Assembly (NCBI GenBank): GCA_030705955.1
Contig: JAUZPL010000035.1
Coordinates: 1 to 43,476 of the forward strand
DNA from: Bacillota bacterium
Lineage (GTDB): Bacteria; Bacillota; Bacilli; Bacillales; Cytobacillaceae
Length of the DNA stretch: 43,476 nucleotides
Direction: 5' to 3'
Under the pieces are notes generated by a model that was given only the letters and a program-made list of their open reading frames with translations, had not been told where the DNA came from and did not search any database. Within the stretch, counting starts at the first letter, position 1. Each line of letters opens with the position of its first letter. Made by a program: the position numbers and the translations under genes. This document shows positions 8,592-19,528 of the stretch, in pieces.

Positions 8592-8620
8592 ATAATACCA
8601 GCCATTCCCATATCCGTCAA
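8592..8620 (-). promoter_or_regulatory. Sigma-A promoter of abrB
   Basis: On the reverse strand: TTGACG (8620-8615), 17-base spacer, TATTAT (8597-8592), with a TG one base before the -10. Start of transcription is expected near 8585, placing the 0A boxes in the early transcribed region. Confidence 0.8.
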
Positions 8621-8885
8621 TAATTTTATTTTGAAAACATTAGGAAATTTAAAAGCAAATATAAAGGACAGTTATATCAATGTTTCTACTAAATGTGTTG
8701 TAACTATATGACATTTTAATACAAAAATATACAAAAATAAAATAATAATACCTGCCAACCAAGAATTAATATTTTTCGACAAAGTTCTACACAAGTACAT
8801 ACTATTACTATATACTACGAAACCTGAATTTATTTTGTGGGGATTCGTGCTACCTTTTTTCTCTTCATTATTGCGGGCCGGTTTG

Positions 8886-8914
8886 TTGCATAAAGCTATA
8901 TTTTTCGGTATATT
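8886..8914 (+). promoter_or_regulatory. Possible promoter for the metG leader
   Basis: TTGCAT (8886-8891), 17-base spacer, TATATT (8909-8914). Only a moderate match, but it is the best candidate in the 548-base abrB-metG gap. That gap otherwise holds the abrB control region and a 28-codon ORF. No T-box leader motif (GGGTGGNACCGCG) is present. Confidence 0.4.
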
Positions 8915-8946
8915 TTGATGATATAAGAGGGTAAAAAAAGGTAATA

Positions 8947-9033
8947 ATGAAAAAATCAGTATTCGTTTTGTTAATTACATGGCTCTGTTATACTTGTCTG
9001 TTGATTTTCACTCTAATTAACAATGAGGTTTAA
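8947..9033 (+). CDS. Possible 28-residue hydrophobic peptide
   Basis: ATG at 8947 opens a 28-codon frame: MKKSVFVLLITWLCYTCLLI then FTLINNEV, ending TAA. The shape is that of a single membrane-spanning microprotein: a short KK start, about 20 hydrophobic residues and a polar tail. A weak ribosome site (AAAGG) is present. It lies 29 bases before metG and downstream of a candidate promoter. I know no homologue. It may be a real small protein, a leader peptide or chance. Confidence 0.3.
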   Translation: MKKSVFVLLITWLCYTCLLIFTLINNEV

Positions 9034-9050
9034 CATAGCCAATTACATAA

Positions 9051-11021
<1,971 letters not shown>

Positions 11022-11080
11022 ATGAGCGATTGAAATAAGTTTTACGGGTTTCAATATCAAAGTAAATATGGGCTTGGATA

Positions 11081-11131
11081 AAAATAGAGATGTTCCACGT
11101 GTAACAAATTTCGGGACATTTCTATTTTTTT
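11081..11131 (+). terminator. metG terminator
   Basis: AAAATAGAGATGTTCC (11081-11096) pairs with GGGACATTTCTATTTT (11113-11128) with two G-T pairs, followed by further T. The 16-base loop is long but the stem is strong. Confidence 0.8.
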
Positions 11132-11173
11132 CGTCAATGGATAGGACAATTTTTTAAAAAGAAGGGACTAATA

Positions 11174-11944
11174 ATGTTATTTGATACACATGCACATTTA
11201 AATGATCAACAATACGATGAGGATTTGAAGGATGTCATTTCACGTGCCTTAGATGGGGGAGTTTCAACAATGGTTGTTGTTGGGTTTGATCGTCCAACAA
11301 TTAAAAGAGCTATGGAATTAACTGATCGTTATGATTTTATTTATGCCTGTGTTGGCTGGCACCCAGTTGATGCAATTGATATGACCGAAGAAGATTTAAT
11401 TTGGATTGAAAAATTGGCGTCCCATCCCAAAGTGGTTGCTTTAGGGGAAATGGGGCTCGATTATTATTGGGATAAGTCACCAAAGGAAATTCAAAAAGAG
11501 GTCTTTCGAAAGCAGATTAGATTAGCAAAAAAAGTAAAGCTTCCAATTGTAATCCATAATAGAGATGCTACTGCAGATGTTGTTGAAATATTGAAAGAAG
11601 AGGGTGCAAAAGAGGTAGGGGGAGTTATGCATTGCTTTAGCGGGAGCCCTGAGATTGCAAAGGAATGTATAAATATGAATTTTTATATTTCTCTAGGTGG
11701 TCCAGTTACTTTTAAAAATGCAAAAAGGCCAAAAGAGGTAGCTGAAGAAATCCCATTAGAAAAGCTTTTAATTGAAACGGATTGCCCATATTTAGCACCA
11801 CATCCTTATCGTGGTAAAAGAAATGAGCCTAGTTATGTTAAATTGGTAGCTGAACAAATTGCGGAAATTAAGGGAATTTCCGTTGAAAAGGTTGCCGAAA
11901 CTACGACAAATAACGCCAAAAGATTATTCGGAATAATGTCATAA
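11174..11944 (+). CDS. yabD: TatD family metal-dependent deoxyribonuclease YabD
   Basis: A 256-residue TIM-barrel hydrolase of the TatD family. Metal ligands are visible: H6 and H8 in DTHAHLND, E92 in GEMGLDYYWD, H128 in IVIHNRDA, H153 in MHCFSGS, and D203 in IETDCPYLAPHPYRGKRNEP. E. coli relatives are 3'-5' exonucleases; the in vivo role in Bacillus is open. AAGAAGGGA precedes the ATG. A weak hairpin (AATTG/CAATT followed by T-rich sequence, about 11961-11987) may end the transcript. Confidence 0.92.
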   Translation: MLFDTHAHLNDQQYDEDLKDVISRALDGGVSTMVVVGFDRPTIKRAMELTDRYDFIYACVGWHPVDAIDMTEEDLIWIEKLASHPKVVALGEMGLDYYWDKSPKEIQKEVFRKQIRLAKKVKLPIVIHNRDATADVVEILKEEGAKEVGGVMHCFSGSPEIAKECINMNFYISLGGPVTFKNAKRPKEVAEEIPLEKLLIETDCPYLAPHPYRGKRNEPSYVKLVAEQIAEIKGISVEKVAETTTNNAKRLFGIMS

Positions 11945-12045
11945 AATTGTCGAAGGTAATAATTGTTTGTCCAATTTTTTTATTTTTGCAAAAAGTTCTA
12001 CATGTCTCCTTTCCCTCATAGGATAACGGTGTCGATAAGTTTTTC

Positions 12046-12074
12046 TTTGCATTTTATCCAGTATTATGCATAAT
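12046..12074 (+). promoter_or_regulatory. Possible sigma-A promoter of yabE
   Basis: TTTGCA (12046-12051), 17-base spacer, CATAAT (12069-12074). Each hexamer differs from consensus at one or two positions. The -10 lies in a small palindrome, ATTATGCATAAT. Confidence 0.45.
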
Positions 12075-12171
12075 TAGGAATAAGTTCAGGGATATGCAAG
12101 GGTTTACATATTGGCACCTAATTTTATAAATTCTCCGGGAAAAGGAGGCGTTTTTCATCGTAATCCAAAAC

Positions 12172-13353
12172 ATGAAAAACTTGTTTTCTAAGCCTTTGAG
12201 TAGTAAAAAATGGACCATTATATGTACTAGTTTTATAGTTTTTGTGACAACTCTAGGGATTTTATATTTTAAAAGTTCAGAAAAGAGTGTCGCCCTTACA
12301 TTTAATGGACATAAAAAGGTGGTCACAACACGTGCTGATACAGTTAAAGATTTATTTGATGAGATGCATGTGCCGATCCACTCACAGGACTACTTGTTTC
12401 CAAAGAAAAATACGCAGTTAAAAGAACATTTAAATATTATTTGGAAACAAGCAAAACAAGTTCAAATTGTCAACGGCAACGAGAAGAAAACGGTCTGGAC
12501 AACAGCCAATACGGTTGGAGAGCTCATGAAAGAGCAAAATTTGGTTTTGAATGAACATGATCAAATTTCACCTGGACCAGAGGAAAAAATCATGAATGGG
12601 ATGAAGGTTGGGATTTACGGAGCCTTTCGTCTCACCCTGGTTGACGGCGGAAAGCAAAAATTAGTTTGGTCTACTTCGACTACGGTCGCTGACTTTTTAA
12701 CACAACAAGGTATTAAACTCCAAGCATTGGACCGAGTTGAGCCGTCGTTATCTGATACAATCAGTGAGAATGATAAAGTTAACGTCATTCGCGTAGAAAA
12801 AGTCACCGATGTAGTGGAAGAGCCAATTCAATTTGCTGTAGTGACTAAGAAAGACAGCAATTTGGCAATAGGAAGTCAAAAGGTAGTAACCGAAGGGCAG
12901 CAGGGACTTGTTTCAAACCAATACGAGGTTATTCTTGAAAACGGTAAAGAGGTTTCAAGGAAACTAATTAGTCAGAATAAGGTGAGAAACAAGATGGACA
13001 AAATTGTTGCTGTGGGAACAAAGAATTTTACTCTCCAAGGGTCGCGTGGAGAAGGAAGCATTGGAAAAGAATTTTATGTAAGTACAACTGCTTATACAGC
13101 AGATTGTAACGGCTGTTCAGGTCATACATCCACTGGAATAGATCTTCATTCAAATCCAAATGTCAAAGTCATTGCAGTAGATCCAAGAATTATTCCACTT
13201 GGGACAAAAGTTTATGTTGAAGGTTATGGGTATGCCATTGCAGCAGATACCGGTTCAAGCATAAAGGGATATAAAATTGACGTTTTCTTCTCCTCAAAAA
13301 GTGATGCATATCGTTGGGGTTCTCGGAAAATAAAAATTAAGGTACTTCAGTAA
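12172..13353 (+). CDS. yabE: Cell-wall-binding 3D domain protein YabE (Rpf-like)
   Basis: A 393-residue exported wall-associated protein. An N-terminal membrane anchor or signal (about 14-32) is followed by three DUF348 repeats (about 38-68, 94-125 and 152-183), a G5-like domain (about 205-280) and a C-terminal 3D domain with its three aspartates in VIAVDPR, AADTGSS and KIDVFFSS. 3D domains belong to lytic transglycosylase-like or resuscitation-promoting enzymes. I use ATG 12172, but the only good ribosome site (AAAGGAGGC, 12141-12149) is 22 bases upstream and best fits an in-frame ATC at 12157. Expression is likely dampened by antisense transcription from two ECF-type promoters downstream. 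Confidence 0.88.
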   Translation: MKNLFSKPLSSKKWTIICTSFIVFVTTLGILYFKSSEKSVALTFNGHKKVVTTRADTVKDLFDEMHVPIHSQDYLFPKKNTQLKEHLNIIWKQAKQVQIVNGNEKKTVWTTANTVGELMKEQNLVLNEHDQISPGPEEKIMNGMKVGIYGAFRLTLVDGGKQKLVWSTSTTVADFLTQQGIKLQALDRVEPSLSDTISENDKVNVIRVEKVTDVVEEPIQFAVVTKKDSNLAIGSQKVVTEGQQGLVSNQYEVILENGKEVSRKLISQNKVRNKMDKIVAVGTKNFTLQGSRGEGSIGKEFYVSTTAYTADCNGCSGHTSTGIDLHSNPNVKVIAVDPRIIPLGTKVYVEGYGYAIAADTGSSIKGYKIDVFFSSKSDAYRWGSRKIKIKVLQ

Positions 13354-13436
13354 AATAAGATAGGATTTACTTAATTTTGTAGTTGGCCATTGAACACTAA
13401 CTAAGTTTTAATTTAAAAATCCTTTTTCAACCTTTT

Positions 13437-13467
13437 TGCAGAGGAATCCCCTCTGCATTTTGCTTTT
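13437..13467 (+). terminator. yabE terminator
   Basis: TGCAGAGG-AATCC-CCTCTGCA hairpin followed by TTTTGCTTTTT. In the opposite direction there is no T run, so transcripts arriving from the right would not stop here. A second, weaker imperfect hairpin lies upstream: AGGATTT 13362-13368 with AAATCCT 13417-13423, then TTTT. Confidence 0.85.
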
Positions 13468-13547
13468 TATGCAAATTTCATTATACTAACAGAAAAAGAC
13501 TTGAAATCAACCTTTTAATAAAATGTATGTTTCTTTTCATTTATTTA

Positions 13548-13574
13548 GACGATTTATATTACGGAAATGTTACA
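13548..13574 (-). promoter_or_regulatory. ECF-type promoter 1, reverse strand toward yabE
   Basis: On the reverse strand: TGTAAC (13574-13569), 17-base spacer, CGTC (13551-13548) continuing CGTCTAAATA. This matches the sigma-X/sigma-M class of ECF promoters. Transcription would run leftwards past 13437 into the 3' end of yabE, as reported for the yabE antisense RNA of B. subtilis. Confidence 0.7.
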
Positions 13575-13599
13575 ACCTTTTTACAAAATTTTTTATAAT
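13570..13599 (+). promoter_or_regulatory. Possible sigma-A promoter of rnmV-rsmA
   Basis: TTACAA (13570-13575), 18-base spacer, TATAAT (13594-13599). The -10 is perfect and the -35 weak. It lies between, and partly overlaps, the two reverse-strand ECF-type promoters. Confidence 0.45.
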
Positions 13600-13631
13600 A
13601 AATGTACTGAGGTTATCTTTATATCTATTTA

Positions 13632-13658
13632 GACGGTGGACATTACAAAAGTGTTTCA
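13632..13658 (-). promoter_or_regulatory. ECF-type promoter 2, reverse strand toward yabE
   Basis: On the reverse strand: TGAAAC (13658-13653), 17-base spacer, CGTC (13635-13632) continuing CGTCTAAATA. It is a near copy of the element 84 bases to the left, with the same 10-base -10 segment and identical spacing, and is a better match to the ECF consensus. Confidence 0.75.
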
Positions 13659-13755
13659 TGTTTTTTTCATTTTTTATAAAAACCTTTTAAAGAAATCACT
13701 TATGATTAATATGAAAATAGGAAAAGACGATTTGGAACAACATTTGGAGGAGAGC

Positions 13756-15185
<1,430 letters not shown>

Positions 15186-15187
<2 letters not shown>

Positions 15188-15209
15188 GACCCGGGCAGGG
15201 TCTTTTTTA
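15186..15209 (+). terminator. rsmA terminator
   Basis: AAGACCC-GGGCA-GGGTCTT hairpin followed by a T run, overlapping the rsmA stop codon. Confidence 0.88.
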
Positions 15210-15221
15210 TATAAGAAATTC

Positions 15222-15249
15222 ACATGTCTATATGTCCTTGCATAGCCTA
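15222..15249 (+). promoter_or_regulatory. Sigma-K promoter of yabG
   Basis: ACA (15222-15224), 16-base spacer, CATAGCCTA (15241-15249), an exact match to the sigma-K -10 CATAnnnTA with an AC-type -35. yabG is a known late mother-cell gene. The transcript would start near 15256, which excludes any upstream translation start. Confidence 0.78.
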
Positions 15250-15303
15250 TCAAAGAAAACTTTATTTGGAAGGCCTTTGTCTGGTCTTATTGGAGTGAAG
15301 GCA

Positions 15304-16182
15304 ATGAATATTAAGTTGATGGATATTGTCGCAAGACGATCGTATAACTGTGATATTCTATTCCGAGTTATTGATATTAGAGAGGAAAATGGCCAGAAAT
15401 ACGCGGTACTATATGGGGAAGACTTTCGCTTAATTGCAGATTCACCATATGAAGATTTGGTTATAATCAATCCTAATGATCGAGTAAAGCGGAAACAGGA
15501 ATATCGGTCCATGGAGGAACAATCATTTCGACTTTTCGCACAGGATGTTGAGTTGTTAAAACAAAAGCAAGAATACTCTACAACAGATGGATACTCAAAA
15601 CCAAATAATTATTTTCAAATTCCGGGAAAGGTACTTCATTTGGACGGGGATCCTGTTTATTTACAAAAATGCCTTTCCATGTATGAGAAAATAGGGGTTC
15701 CTGTATATGGAATCCATTGTCACGAAAAAGAAATGGCGAGTAGGGTAGGACCGCTTTTAGACTTTTATCGGCCAGATATACTTGTCATAACGGGCCATGA
15801 TGCATATTCAAAGGCAAAAGGGAAAGTTACGGATATAAATGCTTATCGACATTCAAAGCATTTTGTTGAGACTGTATTAGAGGCAAGAAAAAGGATTCCT
15901 CATTTGGATCAATTGGTTATTTTTGCAGGTGCATGTCAATCACACTTTGAATCCCTTATTCGTGCTGGGGCAAATTTTGCGAGCTCTCCTTCTAGAATTA
16001 ATATTCATGCACTAGACCCGGTTTATATTGTTGCTAAGATAAGTTTTACCCCATTTATGGAAAGAATAAATGTATGGGATGTATTAAGGAATACCTTGAC
16101 TGGAGAAAAGGGACTTGGTGGCGTTGAAACAAAAGGGGTTTTACGGACAGGGATGCCCTATCACTCTGTTTATGAAGAATAA
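15304..16182 (+). CDS. yabG: Sporulation-specific protease YabG
   Basis: A 292-residue protease of peptidase family U57 made late in the mother cell. In B. subtilis it trims coat proteins such as SpoIVA, CotT and SafA and prepares them for cross-linking. Conserved blocks include PGKVLHLDGDP, GVPVYGIHCHEKEM, DILVITGHDAYSK, FAGACQSHFESLIRAGANFASSPSR and HALDPVYIVAKISF; His and Cys in HCHEK and GACQSH are catalytic candidates. ATG 15304 is preceded by TTGGAGTGAAGG. The frame is open back to 15232, but that lies before the expected sigma-K start of transcription. Confidence 0.95.
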   Translation: MNIKLMDIVARRSYNCDILFRVIDIREENGQKYAVLYGEDFRLIADSPYEDLVIINPNDRVKRKQEYRSMEEQSFRLFAQDVELLKQKQEYSTTDGYSKPNNYFQIPGKVLHLDGDPVYLQKCLSMYEKIGVPVYGIHCHEKEMASRVGPLLDFYRPDILVITGHDAYSKAKGKVTDINAYRHSKHFVETVLEARKRIPHLDQLVIFAGACQSHFESLIRAGANFASSPSRINIHALDPVYIVAKISFTPFMERINVWDVLRNTLTGEKGLGGVETKGVLRTGMPYHSVYEE

Positions 16183-16306
16183 ATGTAGAAAGGGTGGCAA
16201 TTAAACAGAAGCCATCCTATTTTTTTGTTTTAGTTTACATATTCTTTAAATTTTAAGGAAAATCTAAAAATGTTGAAATTTTACAGAAAAAGCCGTTAAA
16301 AAATAG

Positions 16307-16336
16307 TTGACAATTATTTTGTCAGGCTGATATAAT
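16307..16336 (+). promoter_or_regulatory. veg promoter P1 (sigma-A)
   Basis: TTGACA (16307-16312), 18-base spacer, TATAAT (16331-16336) with a TG one base before the -10. Both boxes are perfect. A TGTCAG follows the -35 within the spacer. Confidence 0.85.
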
Positions 16337-16348
16337 TTATATTTTTGT

Positions 16349-16377
16349 TTGACAGAACTGTGTCAGTGTGTTATACT
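16349..16377 (+). promoter_or_regulatory. veg promoter P2 (sigma-A)
   Basis: TTGACA (16349-16354), 17-base spacer, TATACT (16372-16377). It repeats the layout of P1 42 bases downstream, including TGTCAG in the spacer, so the pair looks like a promoter duplication. Confidence 0.82.
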
Positions 16378-16398
16378 TTACATAGTGAGGTGGATCGA

Positions 16399-16662
16399 AT
16401 GTCAAAGACCTTAGCCGATATTAAGTTGGCCCTTGACTCAAACTTAGGGAAAAGATTATTGCTTAAAGCAAATGGTGGACGCAGAAAGACAATTGAGCGT
16501 TCTGGTGTTTTAGCAGAAACTTACCCTTCGGTTTTTGTAATTGAATTAGATCAGGATGCAAATGCATTTGAACGAGTTTCTTACAGCTATGCTGATGTTT
16601 TAACCGAAACAGTTCAAATTACCTTCTTTGAAGATGCAGCGGGACAAGTAGCATTAAGTTAA
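16399..16662 (+). CDS. veg: Veg protein
   Basis: An 87-residue small protein that is very highly expressed in growing Bacillus and has been reported to stimulate biofilm formation by antagonising SinR. It is a single beta-rich domain: [69 protein letters not shown] 16399 follows GAGGTGG; an upstream in-frame codon at 16345 lies inside the promoter region. Expression from two strong tandem promoters agrees with abundance. Confidence 0.95.
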   Translation: MSKTLADIKLALDSNLGKRLLLKANGGRRKTIERSGVLAETYPSVFVIELDQDANAFERVSYSYADVLTETVQITFFEDAAGQVALS

Positions 16663-16723
16663 ATATATGTATGGTAAGTGGGTGGTAGCCGATGTGTGGT
16701 TACTGCTTTTTTCTTGCCCTTAA

Positions 16724-16753
16724 ACATGAAAATAAACATTTCTTTGCATACTA
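16724..16753 (+). promoter_or_regulatory. Sigma-G-type promoter of sspF
   Basis: ACATG (16724-16728; four of five match to GHATR), 18-base spacer, CATACTA (16747-16753; perfect match to the sigma-G -10). sspF is a forespore gene. Confidence 0.65.
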
Positions 16754-16784
16754 AAAATGCTGAGGTGTGAGAGGAGTTGTTTAG

Positions 16785-16961
16785 ATGAGCAGAAGAAGAG
16801 GTGTCATGTCGGAACGTTTTAAAGAAGAGCTTGCTAAAGAGCTGGGTTTTTATGATGTTGTAAAAGAAGAAGGCTGGGGTGGTATTAGGGCAAGGGATGC
16901 TGGAAATATGGTCAAACGGGCAATTGAACTTGCTCAGCAGCAGTTACTCAATAAAAAGTAA
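16785..16961 (+). CDS. sspF: Small acid-soluble spore protein, alpha/beta type SspF
   Basis: A 58-residue DNA-binding protein of the spore core. The sequence begins [20 protein letters not shown] and continues [27 protein letters not shown]. It has the alpha/beta SASP elements: a basic start, the [10 protein letters not shown] helix, and the [15 protein letters not shown]-contacting helix. The germination-protease site is modified in this subgroup. It is too short for most ORF cut-offs. GAGAGGAG lies 8 bases before the ATG, a sigma-G-type promoter precedes it and a terminator follows. Confidence 0.95.
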   Translation: MSRRRGVMSERFKEELAKELGFYDVVKEEGWGGIRARDAGNMVKRAIELAQQQLLNKK

Positions 16962-17028
16962 CTTCTATCCTACTTTAGCTTAAATAAGACTCACTTCTTA
17001 ATGGTTTAAACAAAACATTCACTTCAGC

Positions 17029-17060
17029 AAGGCTAGGGACTTTTCCCTAGCCTATTATAT
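17029..17060 (+). terminator. sspF terminator
   Basis: AGGCTAGGGA-CTTT-TCCCTAGCCT, a 10-bp perfect stem. The following sequence is T-rich but interrupted. Confidence 0.75.
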
Positions 17061-17223
17061 TAAAATTAATTTTAAATCATCGATACCTTTCCTCTAGTCC
17101 ATCAAAATGATAAAATAAAGGAATTTGAGTAGCAATTTTAGCTAAAATGTCTTACAAAACCTTTTTTGTGGTAAAATAGGACAAAATGTGGATCGTGGAT
17201 TATATAAAAGTAGGTGGACTTAA

Positions 17224-18093
17224 GTGAAGCTTTTAGTAAAAGCTCCGGCTAAGATTAATCTTTCTTTAGATGTATTACATAAACGTCCGGATGGGTATCA
17301 TGAGGTTGAAATGATTATGACAACCATTGATTTGGCGGACAGGGTTGAATTGTGTTTGCTAGATGAGAATAAAATAGATATTTTCTCCCATAATCGCTTT
17401 GTACCTGATGACCATCGTAATTTGGCATACCAGGCAGCACAATTATTAAAAGAGCGGTATCAAATAAAAAAAGGTGTTTCTATTGCAATAGAAAAAAATA
17501 TTCCAGTTGCGGCCGGCCTTGCAGGTGGTTCTAGTGATGCTGCAGCCACTCTTAGGGGACTAAATAAATTATGGAATATTGGCCTTTCATTGGACGAGTT
17601 AGCTGATCTTGGTGCTGAAATTGGCTCGGATGTTTCTTTTTGTGTTTATGGTGGGACAGCCTTGGCAAAAGGTAGGGGTGAGAAAATTACGGAGCTTTCA
17701 TCTCCACCGACAAGTTGGATCATTCTTGCAAAGCCTTTTGTAGGGGTATCAACAGCTGAAGTTTATAGACGTCTTGACTTAAATTCCATGAAGCATCCTA
17801 ATTTACAACAGATGATTAATGGAATTGAATGTAAAGATTATCATAAAGTTTGTGAGAATGTTGGAAATGTTTTAGAAGAAGTAACATTAAAGCTACATCC
17901 AGAGGTAGCACTTATTAAGGATCAAATGAAACGCTTTGGGGCAGATGCAGTGTTAATGAGCGGGAGTGGTCCAACTGTTTTTGGCTTAGTGCAGCACGAT
18001 TCCAGAATGCATCGAATTTATAATGGACTAAGAGGTTTTTGTGATCAAGTATATGCAGTGCGTCTATTGGGAGAACGGCTATCACTTGATTAA
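17224..18093 (+). CDS. ispE: 4-diphosphocytidyl-2-C-methyl-D-erythritol kinase
   Basis: A 289-residue GHMP-family kinase of the MEP isoprenoid pathway, phosphorylating CDP-methylerythritol. K10 in KAPAKINL and D136 in GSDVSF are the catalytic pair, and [15 protein letters not shown] (94-108) is the ATP-binding loop. [11 protein letters not shown] near 247 is the third GHMP motif. It starts with GTG, preceded by TAGGTGG. purR follows after 56 bases, as in B. subtilis. Confidence 0.96.
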   Translation: MKLLVKAPAKINLSLDVLHKRPDGYHEVEMIMTTIDLADRVELCLLDENKIDIFSHNRFVPDDHRNLAYQAAQLLKERYQIKKGVSIAIEKNIPVAAGLAGGSSDAAATLRGLNKLWNIGLSLDELADLGAEIGSDVSFCVYGGTALAKGRGEKITELSSPPTSWIILAKPFVGVSTAEVYRRLDLNSMKHPNLQQMINGIECKDYHKVCENVGNVLEEVTLKLHPEVALIKDQMKRFGADAVLMSGSGPTVFGLVQHDSRMHRIYNGLRGFCDQVYAVRLLGERLSLD

Positions 18094-18149
18094 ATCCGTA
18101 CATTAATGATATATTTTTTATAAATCATTCGTGTTTTGGAGGGTAAAAA

Positions 18150-18977
18150 ATGAAGTTCCGCCGAAGTGAACGTTTAATTGATATGACTCAATATTTATTG
18201 GAGCATCCAAATCAACTTGTTCCTTTAACCTTTTTTGCTGAACGCTATTCTTCGGCAAAGTCCTCGATAAGTGAGGATTTAAGTCTTATAAAGGATACCT
18301 TTGAAAAAAGAGAAATTGGTACGTTGAAGACTGTGGCAGGAGCAGCTGGCGGGGTGCAATTTTTTGTAAAGGTTGGACAAGAAGAAGCGAGGCAAATTGT
18401 TCAAGAACTTTGTGATTTAATAGCAAATCCAGACCGATTATTGCCTGGAGGATATTTATATTTAACTGATATTATTGGAAATCCTTCCATTGTGCAAAAG
18501 GTTGGCCGAATGATTGCTTCGGTGTATGCCTATGCTAAAATTGATGTTGTCGTGACGGTTGCAACAAAGGGTATTCCTCTTGCTTACGCTGTTGCCAGTC
18601 AATTAAATACTCCTGTAATCATTGTGAGACATGATAGTAAAGTAACAGAAGGGCCAACTGTTAGTATAAATTATGTATCGGGTTCAGCAAAACGAATACA
18701 AACAATGGTATTATCCAAAAGAAGTTTAGCTGAGGGTTCAAATGTCTTAATAGTAGATGACTTTATGAAAGCAGGCGGTACGATAACCGGGATGATCAGT
18801 TTATTGGAGGAATTTAAAGCCAATGTTGCTGGGATTGCAGTGTTAGTTGAATCTGAAAGGCAGGAAGACCGTCTTGTTGATCATTATATTTCACTTGTTC
18901 AGCTATCAGATGTTAATGTAAAAGAGAAAACAATCAGTGTTCACGAAGGGAACTATTTCCTACAAGGAAATGAATAA
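18150..18977 (+). CDS. purR: Purine operon repressor PurR
   Basis: A 275-residue repressor of purine synthesis and salvage genes in Firmicutes. The winged-helix domain occupies about 1-74, with RRSERLIDMTQYLLEHP at the start. The rest is a phosphoribosyltransferase-like domain with the PRPP loop VDDFMKAGGT (202-211), where PRPP (and ppGpp) act as effectors. GTTTTGGAGGG lies before the ATG. It is followed by ridA after 27 bases, the same pair as in B. subtilis. Confidence 0.97.
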   Translation: MKFRRSERLIDMTQYLLEHPNQLVPLTFFAERYSSAKSSISEDLSLIKDTFEKREIGTLKTVAGAAGGVQFFVKVGQEEARQIVQELCDLIANPDRLLPGGYLYLTDIIGNPSIVQKVGRMIASVYAYAKIDVVVTVATKGIPLAYAVASQLNTPVIIVRHDSKVTEGPTVSINYVSGSAKRIQTMVLSKRSLAEGSNVLIVDDFMKAGGTITGMISLLEEFKANVAGIAVLVESERQEDRLVDHYISLVQLSDVNVKEKTISVHEGNYFLQGNE

Positions 18978-19004
18978 ATAAAATAGGATAAGGGGGAAAT
19001 TCAA

Positions 19005-19379
19005 ATGAAGGTAGTTCAAACAAACCTTGCTCCTGCTGCCATTGGACCATATTCACAAGGAATTCTTATAAACAACATGTTTTATAGTTCAGGCCAAATT
19101 CCGTTAACCGCTGAAGGTACAATGGTTGAAGGTGATATAAAAGCACAGACTAGTCAAGTTTTTAAAAATTTAGAGGCTGTTTTATCGGCAGCTGGTGCCT
19201 CTTTTGAAACTGTTGTAAAGGCAACCGTTTTTATTAAAGATATGAATGACTTTGCTGCGGTGAATGAAATCTATGGTGAATATTTTGCAACAAATAAACC
19301 TGCAAGATCCTGTGTAGAAGTGGCTAGATTACCAAAGGATGCTTTAATTGAGATAGAAGTAGTTGCTTCTATAAGTTAA
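19005..19379 (+). CDS. ridA: RidA family enamine/imine deaminase (YabJ)
   Basis: A 124-residue trimeric protein of the YjgF/YER057c/UK114 family that hydrolyses reactive 2-aminoacrylate-type enamines. Conserved residues are seen in [20 protein letters not shown], the [15 protein letters not shown] segment and [23 protein letters not shown] with the key Arg. AAGGGGGAA precedes the ATG. It was described in B. subtilis as affecting PurR-controlled genes, which fits its position after purR. Confidence 0.95.
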   Translation: MKVVQTNLAPAAIGPYSQGILINNMFYSSGQIPLTAEGTMVEGDIKAQTSQVFKNLEAVLSAAGASFETVVKATVFIKDMNDFAAVNEIYGEYFATNKPARSCVEVARLPKDALIEIEVVASIS

Positions 19380-19461
19380 CAAATTTTAACAGAATAAACT
19401 AAAATTTATATAAAGTTCACACTTTCGACCTATTTTTCTAGAAAATTTTTAAATTCAAAGA

Positions 19462-19486
19462 AGGAAAATATAAACTTCTGTTGAAT
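19462..19486 (+). promoter_or_regulatory. Sigma-H promoter of spoVG
   Basis: AGGAAAA (19462-19468) and GAAT (19483-19486), separated by the spacing typical of sigma-H (AGGAwwT...GAAT). Just upstream is AT-rich sequence with the palindrome TTTTCTAGAAAA (19434-19445), the kind of DNA AbrB binds at B. subtilis spoVG. Confidence 0.75.
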
Positions 19487-19528
19487 TTAATTAACTAGAT
19501 TTCTATCTTGAAAAAAGGGTGTGAACAC

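Noticed and set aside
11948-11954. TGTCGAA match to a Spo0A box just after yabD
   Set aside because: It is a single 7-base match in AT-rich DNA without a nearby promoter; likely chance.
11945-12171. Cyclic di-AMP riboswitch before the wall enzyme yabE
   Set aside because: Such riboswitches often precede wall hydrolases, but the conserved blocks are not found here.
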